NCBI RefSeq assembly: GCF_001997295.1
Contig: NZ_CP019605.1
Span: forward strand, 1,984,001-2,048,000
From: Tessaracoccus flavus
GTDB lineage: Bacteria > Actinomycetota > Actinomycetes > Propionibacteriales > Propionibacteriaceae
Direction: 5' to 3'
DNA length: 64,000 nucleotides
Position numbers and translations under genes: made by a program. The notes beneath the pieces were generated by a model that saw only the letters and a program-made list of their open reading frames with translations, was not told the origin of the DNA and did no database searches. This document shows positions 17,452 through 26,864 of this stretch, piece by piece. Each line of letters opens with the position of its first letter. Within the stretch, counting starts at the first letter, position 1.

Positions 17452-18527
17452 GCCGACCTCCGGCGGGTGGAAAGTTCCTCGTAGAGAGCCAGATAGCGGT
17501 CGATCATGACGTTCAACGAGCAGTGCTCGACGGCGTGGCGCCGGGCGGCCGCCCGTGGCAGGGCCATCGTCTCGGAGAGGAGGCTGGCGCCGGCCGCGAT
17601 CATGGCCTCCTCCGTTCCCGGCTCGATCAGGCGCCCGCAGTCGTGACCCACCACCTCGGGGAGCCCGCCGCGTGCGATCGCGAGGACGGGCGTCCCGCAG
17701 GCGAGTGCTTCCGCCGCGACGAGCCCGTACGGCTCGTCCCAGACAGGGGTGACGAGGGCTGCCGCGCTGGTGCCGATGAGCTCGGCCAACTGGTGGCCGG
17801 TGAGGTGACCCTCGTAGGTGACCAGATCTCCCAGGTGCGGCTTGATGAAGGTGCCCCAGTAGCCGGGATCTGGGCGGGGGCCGGCGATGCGGAGGCGCCG
17901 CCCGGTCGCTTCGGCGATCGCGATGGCCAGATGCGGTGCCTTCTCCGGGACGATCCGTCCCGTCCAGACGAGCGAGTCGCCGCCGTCGCCGTAGGCCCAC
18001 TGGTCGAGGTCGACGCCGTTGGGGATCACGGTGGCCTCGACGATCCCAGACCACTGCTCCGCCGTCGCCGCGCTGACCGCGGCGTAGCGGATGTCGGCGG
18101 CGTTGGCAATCCGCGCCGCAGGCTCCAGCCACGGGGTCGGGGGCGTGTGGAGCGTCGTGACCATAGGGGCGCTCAGCAGTTCGGCCATCACGATCGGCAG
18201 GTAGTGGAGGGAGTTGTTGTGCACGACGTCGAGGTCCCGGCGCCCGAGTTCGAGCATCACCTGGAGGTAGGCGTGGTGCTCCCGCAGAGTCTTCTCCGGC
18301 GGCATCGCCACATCCGCACGGGCGGCGTCGCTGAGGACGAGGGGCTCGACCTCGATCGTCTCGGCCTGCAGCTGCGGGTCGCTGCCAGGAGCCGCGAACA
18401 GCGTGATCGGCACCCCTCGTCGGCGCATCCCCTCGACCAGGTGCCAAGTGATGGACTCCATGCCCCCCGCGAACGGCGCACGGATGGGGTAGCGGGAGCC
18501 TGCGATCACGGCGATGCGGCGGATCAT
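17448..18527 (-). CDS. GT4-family glycosyltransferase
   Basis: A 359-residue GT-B enzyme. The N-terminal domain starts MIRRIAVIAGSRYPIRAPFA with the loop GGMESITWHLVEGMRRRG and DVVHNNSLHYLP. The C-terminal domain has VIPNGVDLDQW, LVWTGRIVPEKAPHLAIAIA and the GT4 E-x7-E motif region EPYGLVAAEALACGTPVLAI. It is cytoplasmic or membrane-associated. The start at 18527 overlaps the stop of the preceding glycosyltransferase (ATGA) and the stop overlaps the next start, again by 4 bp. Confidence 0.9.
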   Translation of the reverse strand: MIRRIAVIAGSRYPIRAPFAGGMESITWHLVEGMRRRGVPITLFAAPGSDPQLQAETIEVEPLVLSDAARADVAMPPEKTLREHHAYLQVMLELGRRDLDVVHNNSLHYLPIVMAELLSAPMVTTLHTPPTPWLEPAARIANAADIRYAAVSAATAEQWSGIVEATVIPNGVDLDQWAYGDGGDSLVWTGRIVPEKAPHLAIAIAEATGRRLRIAGPRPDPGYWGTFIKPHLGDLVTYEGHLTGHQLAELIGTSAAALVTPVWDEPYGLVAAEALACGTPVLAIARGGLPEVVGHDCGRLIEPGTEEAMIAAGASLLSETMALPRAAARRHAVEHCSLNVMIDRYLALYEELSTRRRSA

Positions 18528-19584
18528 CGGCGCCCCAGCAGCTCGAGGTACAGGCGCCGGTGGGCCTCCGCGAGCTCAGTGCGCTCCCGGAGCCGGGTGC
18601 CCGGGTCGGCTCGCCACGGCTCCGCGGTCGTCAGAACGACGTCGAGTGCGCTCGCGATGTCGGCCGCGTCGGGGGTTTCACCGTCCACGTGGTACGTCAG
18701 CACGCCTGGCTTCTGGTCCGCGTAGTACCCGACGTCGGGGGCCAACACCCGGGTGCCGAGGTCGTAGCAGGCCTCCAGCCACCCCGAGTGGGTCCCGAAC
18801 CGGTACGGCAGCACCGACAGGTCCAGCCGCTGGAAGTAGTCGTAGAGCTCGTCGTCGGTGTAGTAGTCGTGCACGTGGACGTCGAATCGGCCCGCCATGC
18901 GCCCCCCGTGGAGAAGCGACGCCACGTGCTCGTCGTAGTTGCGCATTCCCGGCGTGACGACGTCGGTGTGCACGTCCACCATGAGCTTCATCCCAGGGCG
19001 TTCCGCCACCAGGCCCGCCAGAATGCCCAGGACGGGGAGCGGATTCATGTTGGCGCGCAGGCTCTTCAGATGGAGCCCCACCACCCGCTCTTCTCGCTCG
19101 GGCCGAGGGTGGTGGAGCCAGGGCTCGTCGACGACGTGGGGGTGCGGCAGCACCTGAGCGTCCCGACCCCAGCGTCGGTGGATCTCATCAGCGGCGCCCG
19201 GAGTGAGGGTGATGAGCGCGTCCGCCGCCGGGATCAAGACGTCGAGGGCCTCATCGTGCAATGCGCGGTCGGGCTGGTGGGGGTTGCGCAGGTCGTGCAC
19301 GGTGTAGACCAGCGGCTTGGCCGCCGCACGCAGCTCACCGACGAGCCGGCGCAGGTCGTCGGCCGAGCAGGCGTCGAAGCCGAACTGGATGTGGAAGACG
19401 TCGAATCTGTCGGCGTTGTCGGTCACCCATCCGGGGCTCAGCATCACCGGTGGCCACCATTGCTCAACGGTGCTCGCCTCGGGGGCGGTGGGTCGCTGAG
19501 CCGAACCACGTCGTCGCCCGCCGGATGGGCCAGTCGTCGTACGTAGACGTGCCCGGCGGGAACGCTAGCAATGATAATGGTCAA
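18524..19584 (-). pseudogene. Glycosyltransferase, first gene of operon, with one-base frameshift
   Basis: From about 19447 leftward the frame is intact (MLSPGWVTDNADRFDVFHIQ, LITLTPGAADEIHRRWGRDA, SVLPYRFGTHSGWLEACYDL), a GT-B glycosyltransferase. The natural N-terminus lies upstream in another frame, starting at TTG 19584 after AGGAGG (LTIIIASVPAGHVYVRRLAH ... DDVVRLSDPPPP). The frames join if the run of five C (G5 at 19481-19485 on the plus strand) had six. This is a recent one-base deletion or a sequencing error in a homopolymer. As written, the protein lacks its first nucleotide-fold strand. Confidence 0.8.
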
Positions 19585-19732
19585 GCCAGATCCTCCTAGA
19601 ACCTGCCCAGTGAACCACCGTGCGACTTGGGAAGATACACCCGTTCGGGCGCACTCCTAGGGGTGAGGCAGACGTTCCACACAGGCCGATTTGTGGGTCT
19701 GTACCGGCGGGGTCTAGTATTAATCCTCGCGG

Positions 19733-19805
<73 letters not shown>

Positions 19806-19850
19806 CGAATGGCGTCACAGTCAATGTGGCCCCATCGACTCAGGAAATGG

Positions 19851-19882
19851 CTGGCCAGAGGTCCTTCGGGCCCTCTGGCCAG
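19851..19882. terminator. Hairpin after tRNA-Lys
   Basis: CTGGCCAGAGG (19851-19861) and CCTCTGGCCAG (19872-19882) form a perfect 11-bp stem with a 10-nt loop. There is no T run, so it may act as a terminator of the actinobacterial I-shaped kind or as a processing element. Confidence 0.6.
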
Positions 19883-19977
19883 ACCCATCTCACGGCTTCG
19901 GGCCCCAAGCGCACCCTCCACCCCGCCACGCCGGTCGGTTGAGGGTGCGCGGGGCGCTTCCAGACGCAAAACGTCCC

Positions 19978-19999
19978 CTGCCCGGGTGTTCCCGGGCAG
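19978..19999. terminator. Hairpin at island start
   Basis: CTGCCCGGG-TGTT-CCCGGGCAG is a perfect 9-bp stem with a 4-nt loop, just downstream of the leftward transposase relic. It probably ends that transcript. Confidence 0.55.
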
Positions 20000-20064
20000 G
20001 CGCCATCGCTGTGGTTGCTACTTCGTCTTGACGCTTCTCTTGCCGGGGGACTTGGCTGTCCGCT

Positions 20065-21064
20065 TCACCGTGACCCAGGGCGTCGTGGGGGGGGTCCGGT
20101 GTATGCAGGGCCGGGTGGTGCCTGGGCCCGTCGCGGGCGGCTGAACTTCCGCTGGCGATGCAGGGCCTTCGTCGGCCTCGCGCTGGGCAGCGGCTCGATC
20201 ACCTCGTCGTCTGCGACCTGCGGTGGATCGCCCACGTCGTAGCCGTAGCGCGTCAGAAGGATCGAGGCATTGACCGCCGCGAGGATGAACGACAGCAGGA
20301 TGCCGTTGCGCTCTGTCCCTCGGACACGGGTCGAGTGCCGGGTGAGGCGGGCGTGGTGCACCTTGGCGCAAGCGTTGGTCGACTCCACGACGGAGCGGCG
20401 ACCGTAGGACGCCTTCCACTTGGTGGTGCCGTAGAGGACGCGCTGGCGCAGGTTGAGCTGGTCGTCGGGGCCGAGGGTCACTGTAGTGCCGCAGTGGCAC
20501 GGCTCACCTTCGACGCACTGGGTCTGGGGGTAACGGGCCGCGTCGAGGCGCAGCGAGGCCGGGTGGTTCGCGCAGCGCATCGTGCCGGAGAGAACCGGGT
20601 CGCGGTAGCGCTGCGTGGCTCGCGCGTAGTTCGGCGCTCCCATGGGGGTGAAGGCGTGGTACTTGCGCCGGTCGTACTGCGCGGCCAGCAGTGCCTTGGC
20701 CTCGGCGCTCACGCCCAGAGAGAAGCCGCCCAGCGAGCGGAGGTCCTTCGGGAGGGTGTCCTTGAACAGGCCACCGTCCACGAAGATGGTGCCGGGGATC
20801 GGCCCGGGGCGAGTTCCCCGCTGGGTCGTGTGGAGGTCGAGGACCTGCTCGATTCCGCGCATCCATACGGGGCGTGCCCAATTGGCCGGTGTCGAGGTAG
20901 GTGTAGCCGCGGTCGACCAGGACGGTCGAGGGCTTCCTGTCGGCGGCGATCATGGCGTCGATCAACGACAGGCCGCCCTCGGCCTTGTACGTTCCCGCAG
21001 GGACCAGGGAGGCTCCCCGGAGCAGGCCCGGGCGAGCGTCACCGCCCAGGTCGGGCACGTCCAC
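20065..21064 (-). pseudogene. Transposase-like DDE protein, frameshifted relic
   Basis: Two frames carry one protein. The upstream part (to about 20880) reads AGTYKAEGGLSLIDAMIAAD and STVLVDRGYTYLDT. The rest continues in another frame as NWARPVWMRGIEQVLDLHTT, GTIFVDGGLFKDTLPKDLRS and WKASYGRRSVVESTNACAKV to the end. The C-terminal YGRRSVVESTN...KV resembles the relic at 47479-47862 (YGARNLSETANSNLKDHHGR). No ends or duplications could be assigned. I take it for a decayed transposase or integrase-like gene that marks the left part of the island. Confidence 0.65.
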
Positions 21065-21136
21065 GGACAGGTGCAGGTCCCAGCGTCAAGCTGCGCCTAC
21101 GGTCCAGGTGTTCGACAATCTTCTATTGGAGGTTTC

Positions 21137-21427
21137 ATGGCGGTCAAGGAGTATCGAGACGGGCGAGAGCGGCGCACCGCAGCCATGCTGCCCGAGGTCT
21201 TCGACCAGGTTCGCAAGATCGCGCATTACGAGAACCGCTCGCTCGCCTACCAGTTGGGCATGTTCGTCGCTGATGGCGTGGCCCAGTGGGTCGAGAAGAA
21301 CGGGCCAGTTCGGACGGCCCCGAGTCCTGAGAAGCGAAACGCCCCCATCTCTTGGCGGAGGCCGGGGGCGCTTCAAGGTTCCATGAAAGGAGCGACTTCA
21401 TGCCAACACCTGGCTGGGACCAGGTAA
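21137..21427 (+). CDS. Small DNA-binding-like protein of mobile element
   Basis: A 96-residue protein from ATG 21137 with TGGAGG six bases upstream (MAVKEYRDGRERRTAAMLPE). The pattern RTAAMLPEVFDQVRKIAHYE NRSLAYQ resembles ribbon-helix-helix-like or mobile-element accessory proteins. A hairpin (CGCCCCC at about 21338 with GGGGGCG at about 21365) lies inside the 3' part of the frame, which suggests either an attenuator or that the true gene is shorter. Function unknown. Confidence 0.55.
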   Translation: MAVKEYRDGRERRTAAMLPEVFDQVRKIAHYENRSLAYQLGMFVADGVAQWVEKNGPVRTAPSPEKRNAPISWRRPGALQGSMKGATSCQHLAGTR

Positions 21428-21453
21428 CCCTCTACTGGGAAGGTGTGTCGTGA
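21400..21453 (+). CDS. Possible 17-residue leader peptide
   Basis: ATG 21400 has AAGGAG eight bases upstream and encodes MPTPGWDQVTLYWEGVS before TGA. It overlaps the previous gene in another frame. The good ribosome-binding site and position ahead of the next gene suggest a leader or a remnant of a longer gene start. Confidence 0.3.
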   Translation: MPTPGWDQVTLYWEGVS

Positions 21454-21495
21454 GCACGGCGTAGTCGGGGCTGCGCACGCCTGCCCTTCGCGTGG

Positions 21496-22020
21496 TTGGA
21501 GGACGAGGTGTTCACCGACGTGATGAGCGCTGGAGCCTTCAGGCTCCGTGTTCTCATGACGACGCACTGTGCTTATGACCTGACTGACGGCGGGGTCTCC
21601 GAGCGACTCATGCGCTCACTGATGGACGAACCCGTGACTCTTGACGAGTTGCTTCGCCTTGGCTACCTGGATCGCGCAGTCCGCGAGGAACGCGGCGTTC
21701 AGATCGAGGGCTACCACCTCTCGGGGTTCGAGGACGGGCAAATGAGCCGGGACCAGCGCCTGGCGGAACGCGAAGCGGCCCGCAACCGGATGCGCAACGT
21801 CAGAGCGAGCAGGAAGGGCAGTGGCGTTCGGGCCAACGTGCGGAGAACCTCGTCCGAACTGATCGCGAACGTTCGCGACGTAGTAGTAGTGCCAGTAGTA
21901 GTGGTAGTGGAAGAGACTCAGTGGTTGCGGTCACCCATGACCTCGCGCCAGATGCTGCACAAGGGGCTGCGCGCCGACGAGACGGGAGCGACCTGCCTTT
22001 GCCAGGCGCTGAGCCTGTGA
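21496..22020 (+). CDS. Phage/ICE-like hypothetical protein with charged linker
   Basis: A 174-residue frame from TTG 21496 (open from about 21466). The first 80 residues (AGAFRLRVLMTTHCAYDLTD, LDELLRLGYLDRAVREERGV, QIEGYHLSGFEDGQMSRDQR) resemble the N-terminal domain of replication or DnaD-like proteins of actinophages and integrative elements, in which a small helical domain is followed by a basic linker. The linker (AEREAARNRMRNVRASRKGS) leads into a GTA-repeat stretch that reads poly-Val here and poly-Ser in the overlapping frame. The true 3' end may therefore lie in the next frame. Confidence 0.45.
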   Translation: MEDEVFTDVMSAGAFRLRVLMTTHCAYDLTDGGVSERLMRSLMDEPVTLDELLRLGYLDRAVREERGVQIEGYHLSGFEDGQMSRDQRLAEREAARNRMRNVRASRKGSGVRANVRRTSSELIANVRDVVVVPVVVVVEETQWLRSPMTSRQMLHKGLRADETGATCLCQALSL

Positions 22021-22388
22021 ACCGTCAGCAACCCATCCAGGACCACAACAAGCACTGTGACAGTGCCAACAGGTTCCCCCTCCCCGCCACGCCCCTTTCG
22101 GGAGCCCGTCCGCCACCACGAGGCAAACCCGTCGAGCCGGGTGGCTCGGACAACTACGAGCAGCCTCTTCACCCGTCGCAGGCGGAAGCGCTCTTACTGG
22201 CCCGGATCAGCCCCGAGCGCTTCGTCAGGCAGATGAGGGTCAAGGCTGACCAGAAGGGCTGGGAACGCATCGACTGGACCGTGCTGGTGTCCAAGCAGCG
22301 CTTCGTAAAGACGCTGGCCGTGCGCCAGGGGGAGGCAGAGGCACTGCTGCCCCAGGTAGAAGCATGGCTGGAATCAGGTGCCGTGTGA
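21921..22388 (+). CDS. Hypothetical protein overlapping previous gene
   Basis: A frame from GTG 21921 to TGA 22388 (155 residues), overlapping the previous frame by 100 bp. The C-terminal part is convincing (LLLARISPERFVRQMRVKAD, WERIDWTVLVSKQRFVKTLA, EAEALLPQVEAWLESGAV). The N-terminal part is Pro/Ser-rich. The frame is open upstream through SSSASSSGSGRDS, so it could be the continuation of the 21496 gene by a frameshift in the repeat. Family unknown; the position suggests the replication region of an old integrative element. Confidence 0.5.
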   Translation: MVAVTHDLAPDAAQGAARRRDGSDLPLPGAEPVNRQQPIQDHNKHCDSANRFPLPATPLSGARPPPRGKPVEPGGSDNYEQPLHPSQAEALLLARISPERFVRQMRVKADQKGWERIDWTVLVSKQRFVKTLAVRQGEAEALLPQVEAWLESGAV

Positions 22389-22495
22389 AGCCCCGGGTAT
22401 GGGCCTGGTCGGCCCAGCCTGGCCGGTTCCCTCGATTTCTCCACCTACGATCAGAAGGACGCCTCCAGAGGCATGACGGAAGCAAGGCAGGGTAG

Positions 22496-24292
22496 ATGAA
22501 GCGCAGCCCCAAGGGAAGGCTCGAACTCACGTGGATGGGCAAAGACTCCGCCCTGATCCCAGTGGAGGACGGCAAATACGACTACTCCTTCGTGGACCCG
22601 AACGACCCCAGGGCCTTGGAGGTCAAGTCCATCGAGGTGCTGGAGAAGGTCGGTGAGGTCGACGGTCCGACTGGGGCGAACGAGAACCTGCTCATCATCG
22701 GGGACTCCGGGGACGCGCTCAGGTCTCTGGGGACGATCCCGGAGTATCACAACAAGTACGCCGGTCAGGTGAAGTTGGTCTACATCGACCCGCCGTTCAA
22801 CACCGAGCAGGCTTTCGACCACTACGCCGACCAGTTGGAACACTCGATCTGGTTGACGATGATGCGTGATCGGATCAGAGACTTCAAGCCGCTACTGCAT
22901 CCCGACGCTTCGATCTGGGTCCACCTCGATGACTCCGAAGTCCACCGGATGCGTGTTCTCATGGACGAAGAGTTTGGAACCGAGAACTTCATCGCCACGA
23001 TCGTTTGGCAAAAGAAATACTCGCGCGACAATCGTCCAGCCATCGGCACTGTACATGACTACATCCTGGTGTACGCGCCAGCGGGTCCTCAGCGATGGAA
23101 AGCTCTACGCAACAGGATTCCACGCATCAGTGCGGCCCAGTACAGGAATCCCAACAATGACCCCAACGGTCCTTGGAGGCCCGTGCCCATGGACGTGCAG
23201 GGAGGCCATGCCACCGCGTCCCAGTTCTACGATGTGGTCACTCCGAGCGGAAAGATTGTCCGGCCAGCGAATGGGAGGGCATGGAGCGTTACTGCCCCAG
23301 TAATGCAGGCGATGCGTGATCGAGGTGAGGTCTACTTCGGGCTCGATGGGTCAGGCAAGCCGAACACCATCCGATACCTGAGGGACGATGAGGGCCTAGT
23401 CCCCTGGACATGGTGGCCTCATGAGGAAGTGGGCAACAATGACGACGCCAAGAAGGAGATCATTGCGCTGTTCGGCGAAGATCAAGTCTTCGACACCCCG
23501 AAGCCGGAACGTCTGCTGGAACGTGTGATTCGCATTGCCACGAACGCAGATGACTTGGTTCTTGATTGCTTTGCGGGTTCCGGCACCAGTGCAGCGGTCG
23601 CGCACAAGTTGGGACGACGCTGGTTGACGGTCGAACTTAGCCAAGAGGTTGCGGACGCCTTCACGGTGCCACGCTTGCGCAAGGTTCAACAAGGGACCGA
23701 CGCTATCGGCATCAGCGTGGGGGAAGCCGAGGGATTCGCTGACGCAGACATCGACGGGCGCGTGAAGCCAGACGATGCAAAGGCCCTGCTTCGAGCCATC
23801 AAGGCGGTTCAACAGGTGGGTCTCAAGTCCCTGAGTCTTGAGGAGGGCGCAGCATTGGTGCAGGAACTCAGGGAACGGTTGAAGCTTGTCTCAGCCAGGC
23901 AATCGGTGTGCCAGGACGGCGGCTTCACTGTCGCCAAGATGGGCCCCTCGATGTATGAGGTGGATGACGAGGACGGCACGGTCTTCCTGTCTCCTGAGGC
24001 GACGAACGGGGCGTGGTCGAAGGCCATCGCCGGTCAGTTGAAGTTCACCCTGACGCCTGATGACCCTGTGTTCTGTGGTGTGCGGAAGCGGCAGCGGCTC
24101 GCCGTGATCGACGGCGTGGCCGACGAGACCATCGTCCGCACGGTGGTGGAGCACCTGGGCGAGAAGGAGAAGGCCGTGATTGTGGCCAAGGGTGTCTTGC
24201 CGGAGGCGGGCGACCTGCTCCAGCGGCTGTCGCCGGGGTCGCGGATCAAGAAGGCTCCGGAGGACGTGTTCCCGAAGGGGACGGTGAACTGA
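22496..24292 (+). CDS. Type III restriction-modification methyltransferase (Mod)
   Basis: A 598-residue adenine-N6 DNA methyltransferase. Motif IV, DPPFNT, is at residues 98-103 and motif I, FAGSG, at 359-363; this order defines the beta class typical of type III Mod proteins. The region between holds the target-recognition domain. After motif I an extended C-terminal domain (to residue 598) fits the Mod subunit that contacts Res. It methylates one strand of an asymmetric site and gives the Res partner its specificity. The res start is 1 bp after the mod stop, so they form one operon. Confidence 0.93.
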   Translation: MKRSPKGRLELTWMGKDSALIPVEDGKYDYSFVDPNDPRALEVKSIEVLEKVGEVDGPTGANENLLIIGDSGDALRSLGTIPEYHNKYAGQVKLVYIDPPFNTEQAFDHYADQLEHSIWLTMMRDRIRDFKPLLHPDASIWVHLDDSEVHRMRVLMDEEFGTENFIATIVWQKKYSRDNRPAIGTVHDYILVYAPAGPQRWKALRNRIPRISAAQYRNPNNDPNGPWRPVPMDVQGGHATASQFYDVVTPSGKIVRPANGRAWSVTAPVMQAMRDRGEVYFGLDGSGKPNTIRYLRDDEGLVPWTWWPHEEVGNNDDAKKEIIALFGEDQVFDTPKPERLLERVIRIATNADDLVLDCFAGSGTSAAVAHKLGRRWLTVELSQEVADAFTVPRLRKVQQGTDAIGISVGEAEGFADADIDGRVKPDDAKALLRAIKAVQQVGLKSLSLEEGAALVQELRERLKLVSARQSVCQDGGFTVAKMGPSMYEVDDEDGTVFLSPEATNGAWSKAIAGQLKFTLTPDDPVFCGVRKRQRLAVIDGVADETIVRTVVEHLGEKEKAVIVAKGVLPEAGDLLQRLSPGSRIKKAPEDVFPKGTVN

Positions 24293-24293
24293 C

Positions 24294-26795
24294 ATGCCCG
24301 TGGACATCACCCACGACGAGGCCCTCATCGAGGAGATCGCCGCGCGCTTTGATCTGCGCGACCCGAACAAGAACGCGCTGGCGACCATCGTTCAGCGGAT
24401 CGCTGACGGCGGCACCGGCTTTCAGGAGATGGTGGCCGACCTCGCCACGGGCGTCGGTAAAACCTTCCTGATGTCGTCGCTGATCGAGTACCTGGCTCAG
24501 CAGGGTGTCCGGCACGTACTGGTGGTCACCCCGGGTTCCACGATCCAGCGCAAGACCCTGGCGAACTTCGATGCGGCGTCGGCCAAGTATGTGGCCGGGG
24601 CTGACATCGCCCCGTTCATCGTCACGCCGGACAACTTCCAGGCGGCCAACGTCGGCTCCGTGCTGCGCAACCCGCAGCGGCTGAAGGTGTTCGTCTTCAA
24701 CGTGCAGCAGTTGATCCGGCCCACCGACAAGGTGAGCCGGAAGGTGCGCTCCGAGGACGAGAACCTCGGGGATGCCCTCTACTCGCACTTGGAAAACGCT
24801 GACGACCTGTTCGTGATCGCGGACGAGCACCACGTCTACCGTGAGAAGGCCAAGGCGTTCTCTGCGGCGATTCGTGATCTGAACCCGGTCGCGTTGATCG
24901 GTCTGACCGCCACGCCGGACAAGAACGACTACGCCAAGGTCGTGTTCCAGTACACGCTCGGTGAGGCCATCGCGGACGGGCACGTCAAGGTGCCCGTGAT
25001 CGTGTACCGGAAGGACGGCACGAAGGACGAACGCACCCAGTTGCGGGATGCCTGCCAGTTGCTCGGCCACAAGGAGAAGTCCTACGAGGTCTACCGGCAG
25101 ACCTCCCCCAATGCACCTGGCTTGAAGCCGGTCCTCTTCGTCGTGTGCCAGACCATCGAGCACGCCACCGAGGTCGGCCAGTTGCTCGCCCAGCCCGGGA
25201 TGATCGGTGACGGCTCCCAGGTCCTGGAGATCACCTCGCAGTCCTCCGATGTTGCGTTGGAGGCCCTCGCCAAGGTCGAGGACCCCGATTCACCGATCCG
25301 GGCCATCGTCAGCGTGAACATGCTCCGCGAGGGCTGGGACGTGAAGAACATCACTGTCATCGTGGCGCTGCGCAGGCTGGCCTCCCAGACGCTCACCGAG
25401 CAGATTCTGGGTCGCGGGTTGCGGTTGCCGTTCGGTGCTCGCACGGGACTTGCTGACGTGGATCAGGTGGACCTGGTGGCCCACGACTCGTACCAGCAGT
25501 TGCTCGCCCAGAAGGACGTGCTTCGGCAGCGCATCCAACTGCCGTCCACGGCGGTTGAGGTGGATGACCAGGGGTTTGCGACCACTACAGAGGTCGACCC
25601 CAACCAACCCGTCCCTGTGGAGTCGGTCGCTGGCTCGTCCCAGCAGGATCAGGTCGGCGGCACAGGTGGCAGCAGCAGCCTCACCCCGGCTCCTGGCCAG
25701 TGGGCGCTGTTTGACTGGGAGGAGGACGAATCGGCTCAGGTCGAGGACTACCAGCCGAACCCCGCCCTGATCTTCGAGGAGACCGAGCAGCGCGTCGAGA
25801 CCAAGGTGCCCGAGCCGCAGTACCGGGTGAAGGGTGCCCCGCAGATCATCTTCCCCCGGCGCGAGCCGCGCTTGGTGCACTTCCCCTTCTCCCTCTCGGA
25901 CATCCCTGATGGCGATGCCGAGAAGGCGGGCGCGGCCTTCGTCAAGGAGGTGCCCACCTTCATCTTCCGCGACGCACTGGAGGCCAAGCGGAAGGGTGAC
26001 CAGGTGGAGATCATCAGCACCCCGCAAGGCACTTCGGAGGCTCAGCAGACCCTGGCTGGTCTGGACGTGGTGCAGGCCGAACTGACCGAGGCGATCACGC
26101 AGCAGCCGGAGGTTCCTGCTGAGAGGTCATCCAAGAACGCCGCCAAGCGACTCGTGAGGGCGTTCCTGAAGGGCGCTGGGGTCACGAACGACGAAGAGAC
26201 CGCTGAGTGGGGCACCAAGCGTCGCCAGCAGGCCGTCGAGGGCATGAGGACCATGATCCGCGACAAGATCACGACCCGACCCCGGCAGGAGAAGTTCGAG
26301 TTCGTCAAGATCGAACTTCCACTGGAGCCTGTCACCGTGGCAGCAGACGCGGTGAAGGCCCACAACGTGGTGAAGTTCAAGAAGGGGCTTCAGTACGTCG
26401 GCTGGGAGAAGAACGTCATGCCGGTCGCCACCTTCGACGCGGGGACGACCGAGTGGGAGTTGGCGCTCCTCATGGATCGCGACCCCAACATCAAATGGTG
26501 GGTCCGCGTATACGTCGGTGGTCAGGCGTTCATCCCCACCCCGGATGGTCGATACTTCCCTGACTTCATTGCGCTTGATGTCGATGGCGTGCATTGGCTG
26601 ATCGAGGGCAAGGCTGACGACCACGCCAAGGATGACTCCGTGCTCCGCAAGAAGAAGGAAGCCGAGAACTGGGCTCGGGCCGTGCGAGATGACGGCGACT
26701 TCGGGACCTGGCGATACGTGTTCGCGACCGAGACCAACATCAAGCATGCAGGAGGTTCTTGGAACGCCCTGCTGACGAGCACGAAGCCGGAGTAG
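24294..26795 (+). CDS. Type III restriction endonuclease (Res), helicase-nuclease
   Basis: An 833-residue SF2 helicase with a C-terminal nuclease. Walker A TGVGKT is at residues 52-57 and the DEHH motif II at 177-180; LIGLTATPDK (motif III) and VSVNMLREGWDVKNITVIV with ILGRGLRLP (motifs V-VI) follow. The endonuclease PD-(D/E)xK pattern is near residues 754-775 (YFPDFIALDVDG ... LIEGKADD). With Mod it cleaves DNA bearing unmethylated head-to-head sites. It appears intact; an AT-poor, Gln/Ser-rich linker around residues 425-470 separates the helicase from the C-terminal half. Confidence 0.92.
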   Translation: MPVDITHDEALIEEIAARFDLRDPNKNALATIVQRIADGGTGFQEMVADLATGVGKTFLMSSLIEYLAQQGVRHVLVVTPGSTIQRKTLANFDAASAKYVAGADIAPFIVTPDNFQAANVGSVLRNPQRLKVFVFNVQQLIRPTDKVSRKVRSEDENLGDALYSHLENADDLFVIADEHHVYREKAKAFSAAIRDLNPVALIGLTATPDKNDYAKVVFQYTLGEAIADGHVKVPVIVYRKDGTKDERTQLRDACQLLGHKEKSYEVYRQTSPNAPGLKPVLFVVCQTIEHATEVGQLLAQPGMIGDGSQVLEITSQSSDVALEALAKVEDPDSPIRAIVSVNMLREGWDVKNITVIVALRRLASQTLTEQILGRGLRLPFGARTGLADVDQVDLVAHDSYQQLLAQKDVLRQRIQLPSTAVEVDDQGFATTTEVDPNQPVPVESVAGSSQQDQVGGTGGSSSLTPAPGQWALFDWEEDESAQVEDYQPNPALIFEETEQRVETKVPEPQYRVKGAPQIIFPRREPRLVHFPFSLSDIPDGDAEKAGAAFVKEVPTFIFRDALEAKRKGDQVEIISTPQGTSEAQQTLAGLDVVQAELTEAITQQPEVPAERSSKNAAKRLVRAFLKGAGVTNDEETAEWGTKRRQQAVEGMRTMIRDKITTRPRQEKFEFVKIELPLEPVTVAADAVKAHNVVKFKKGLQYVGWEKNVMPVATFDAGTTEWELALLMDRDPNIKWWVRVYVGGQAFIPTPDGRYFPDFIALDVDGVHWLIEGKADDHAKDDSVLRKKKEAENWARAVRDDGDFGTWRYVFATETNIKHAGGSWNALLTSTKPE

Positions 26796-26864
26796 CGCCA
26801 TGCGGAATGGGCGCCTATGGGGCTCTACAGTTCCGGCGCATCGAGCGACTGCCGAGGGATGTCC

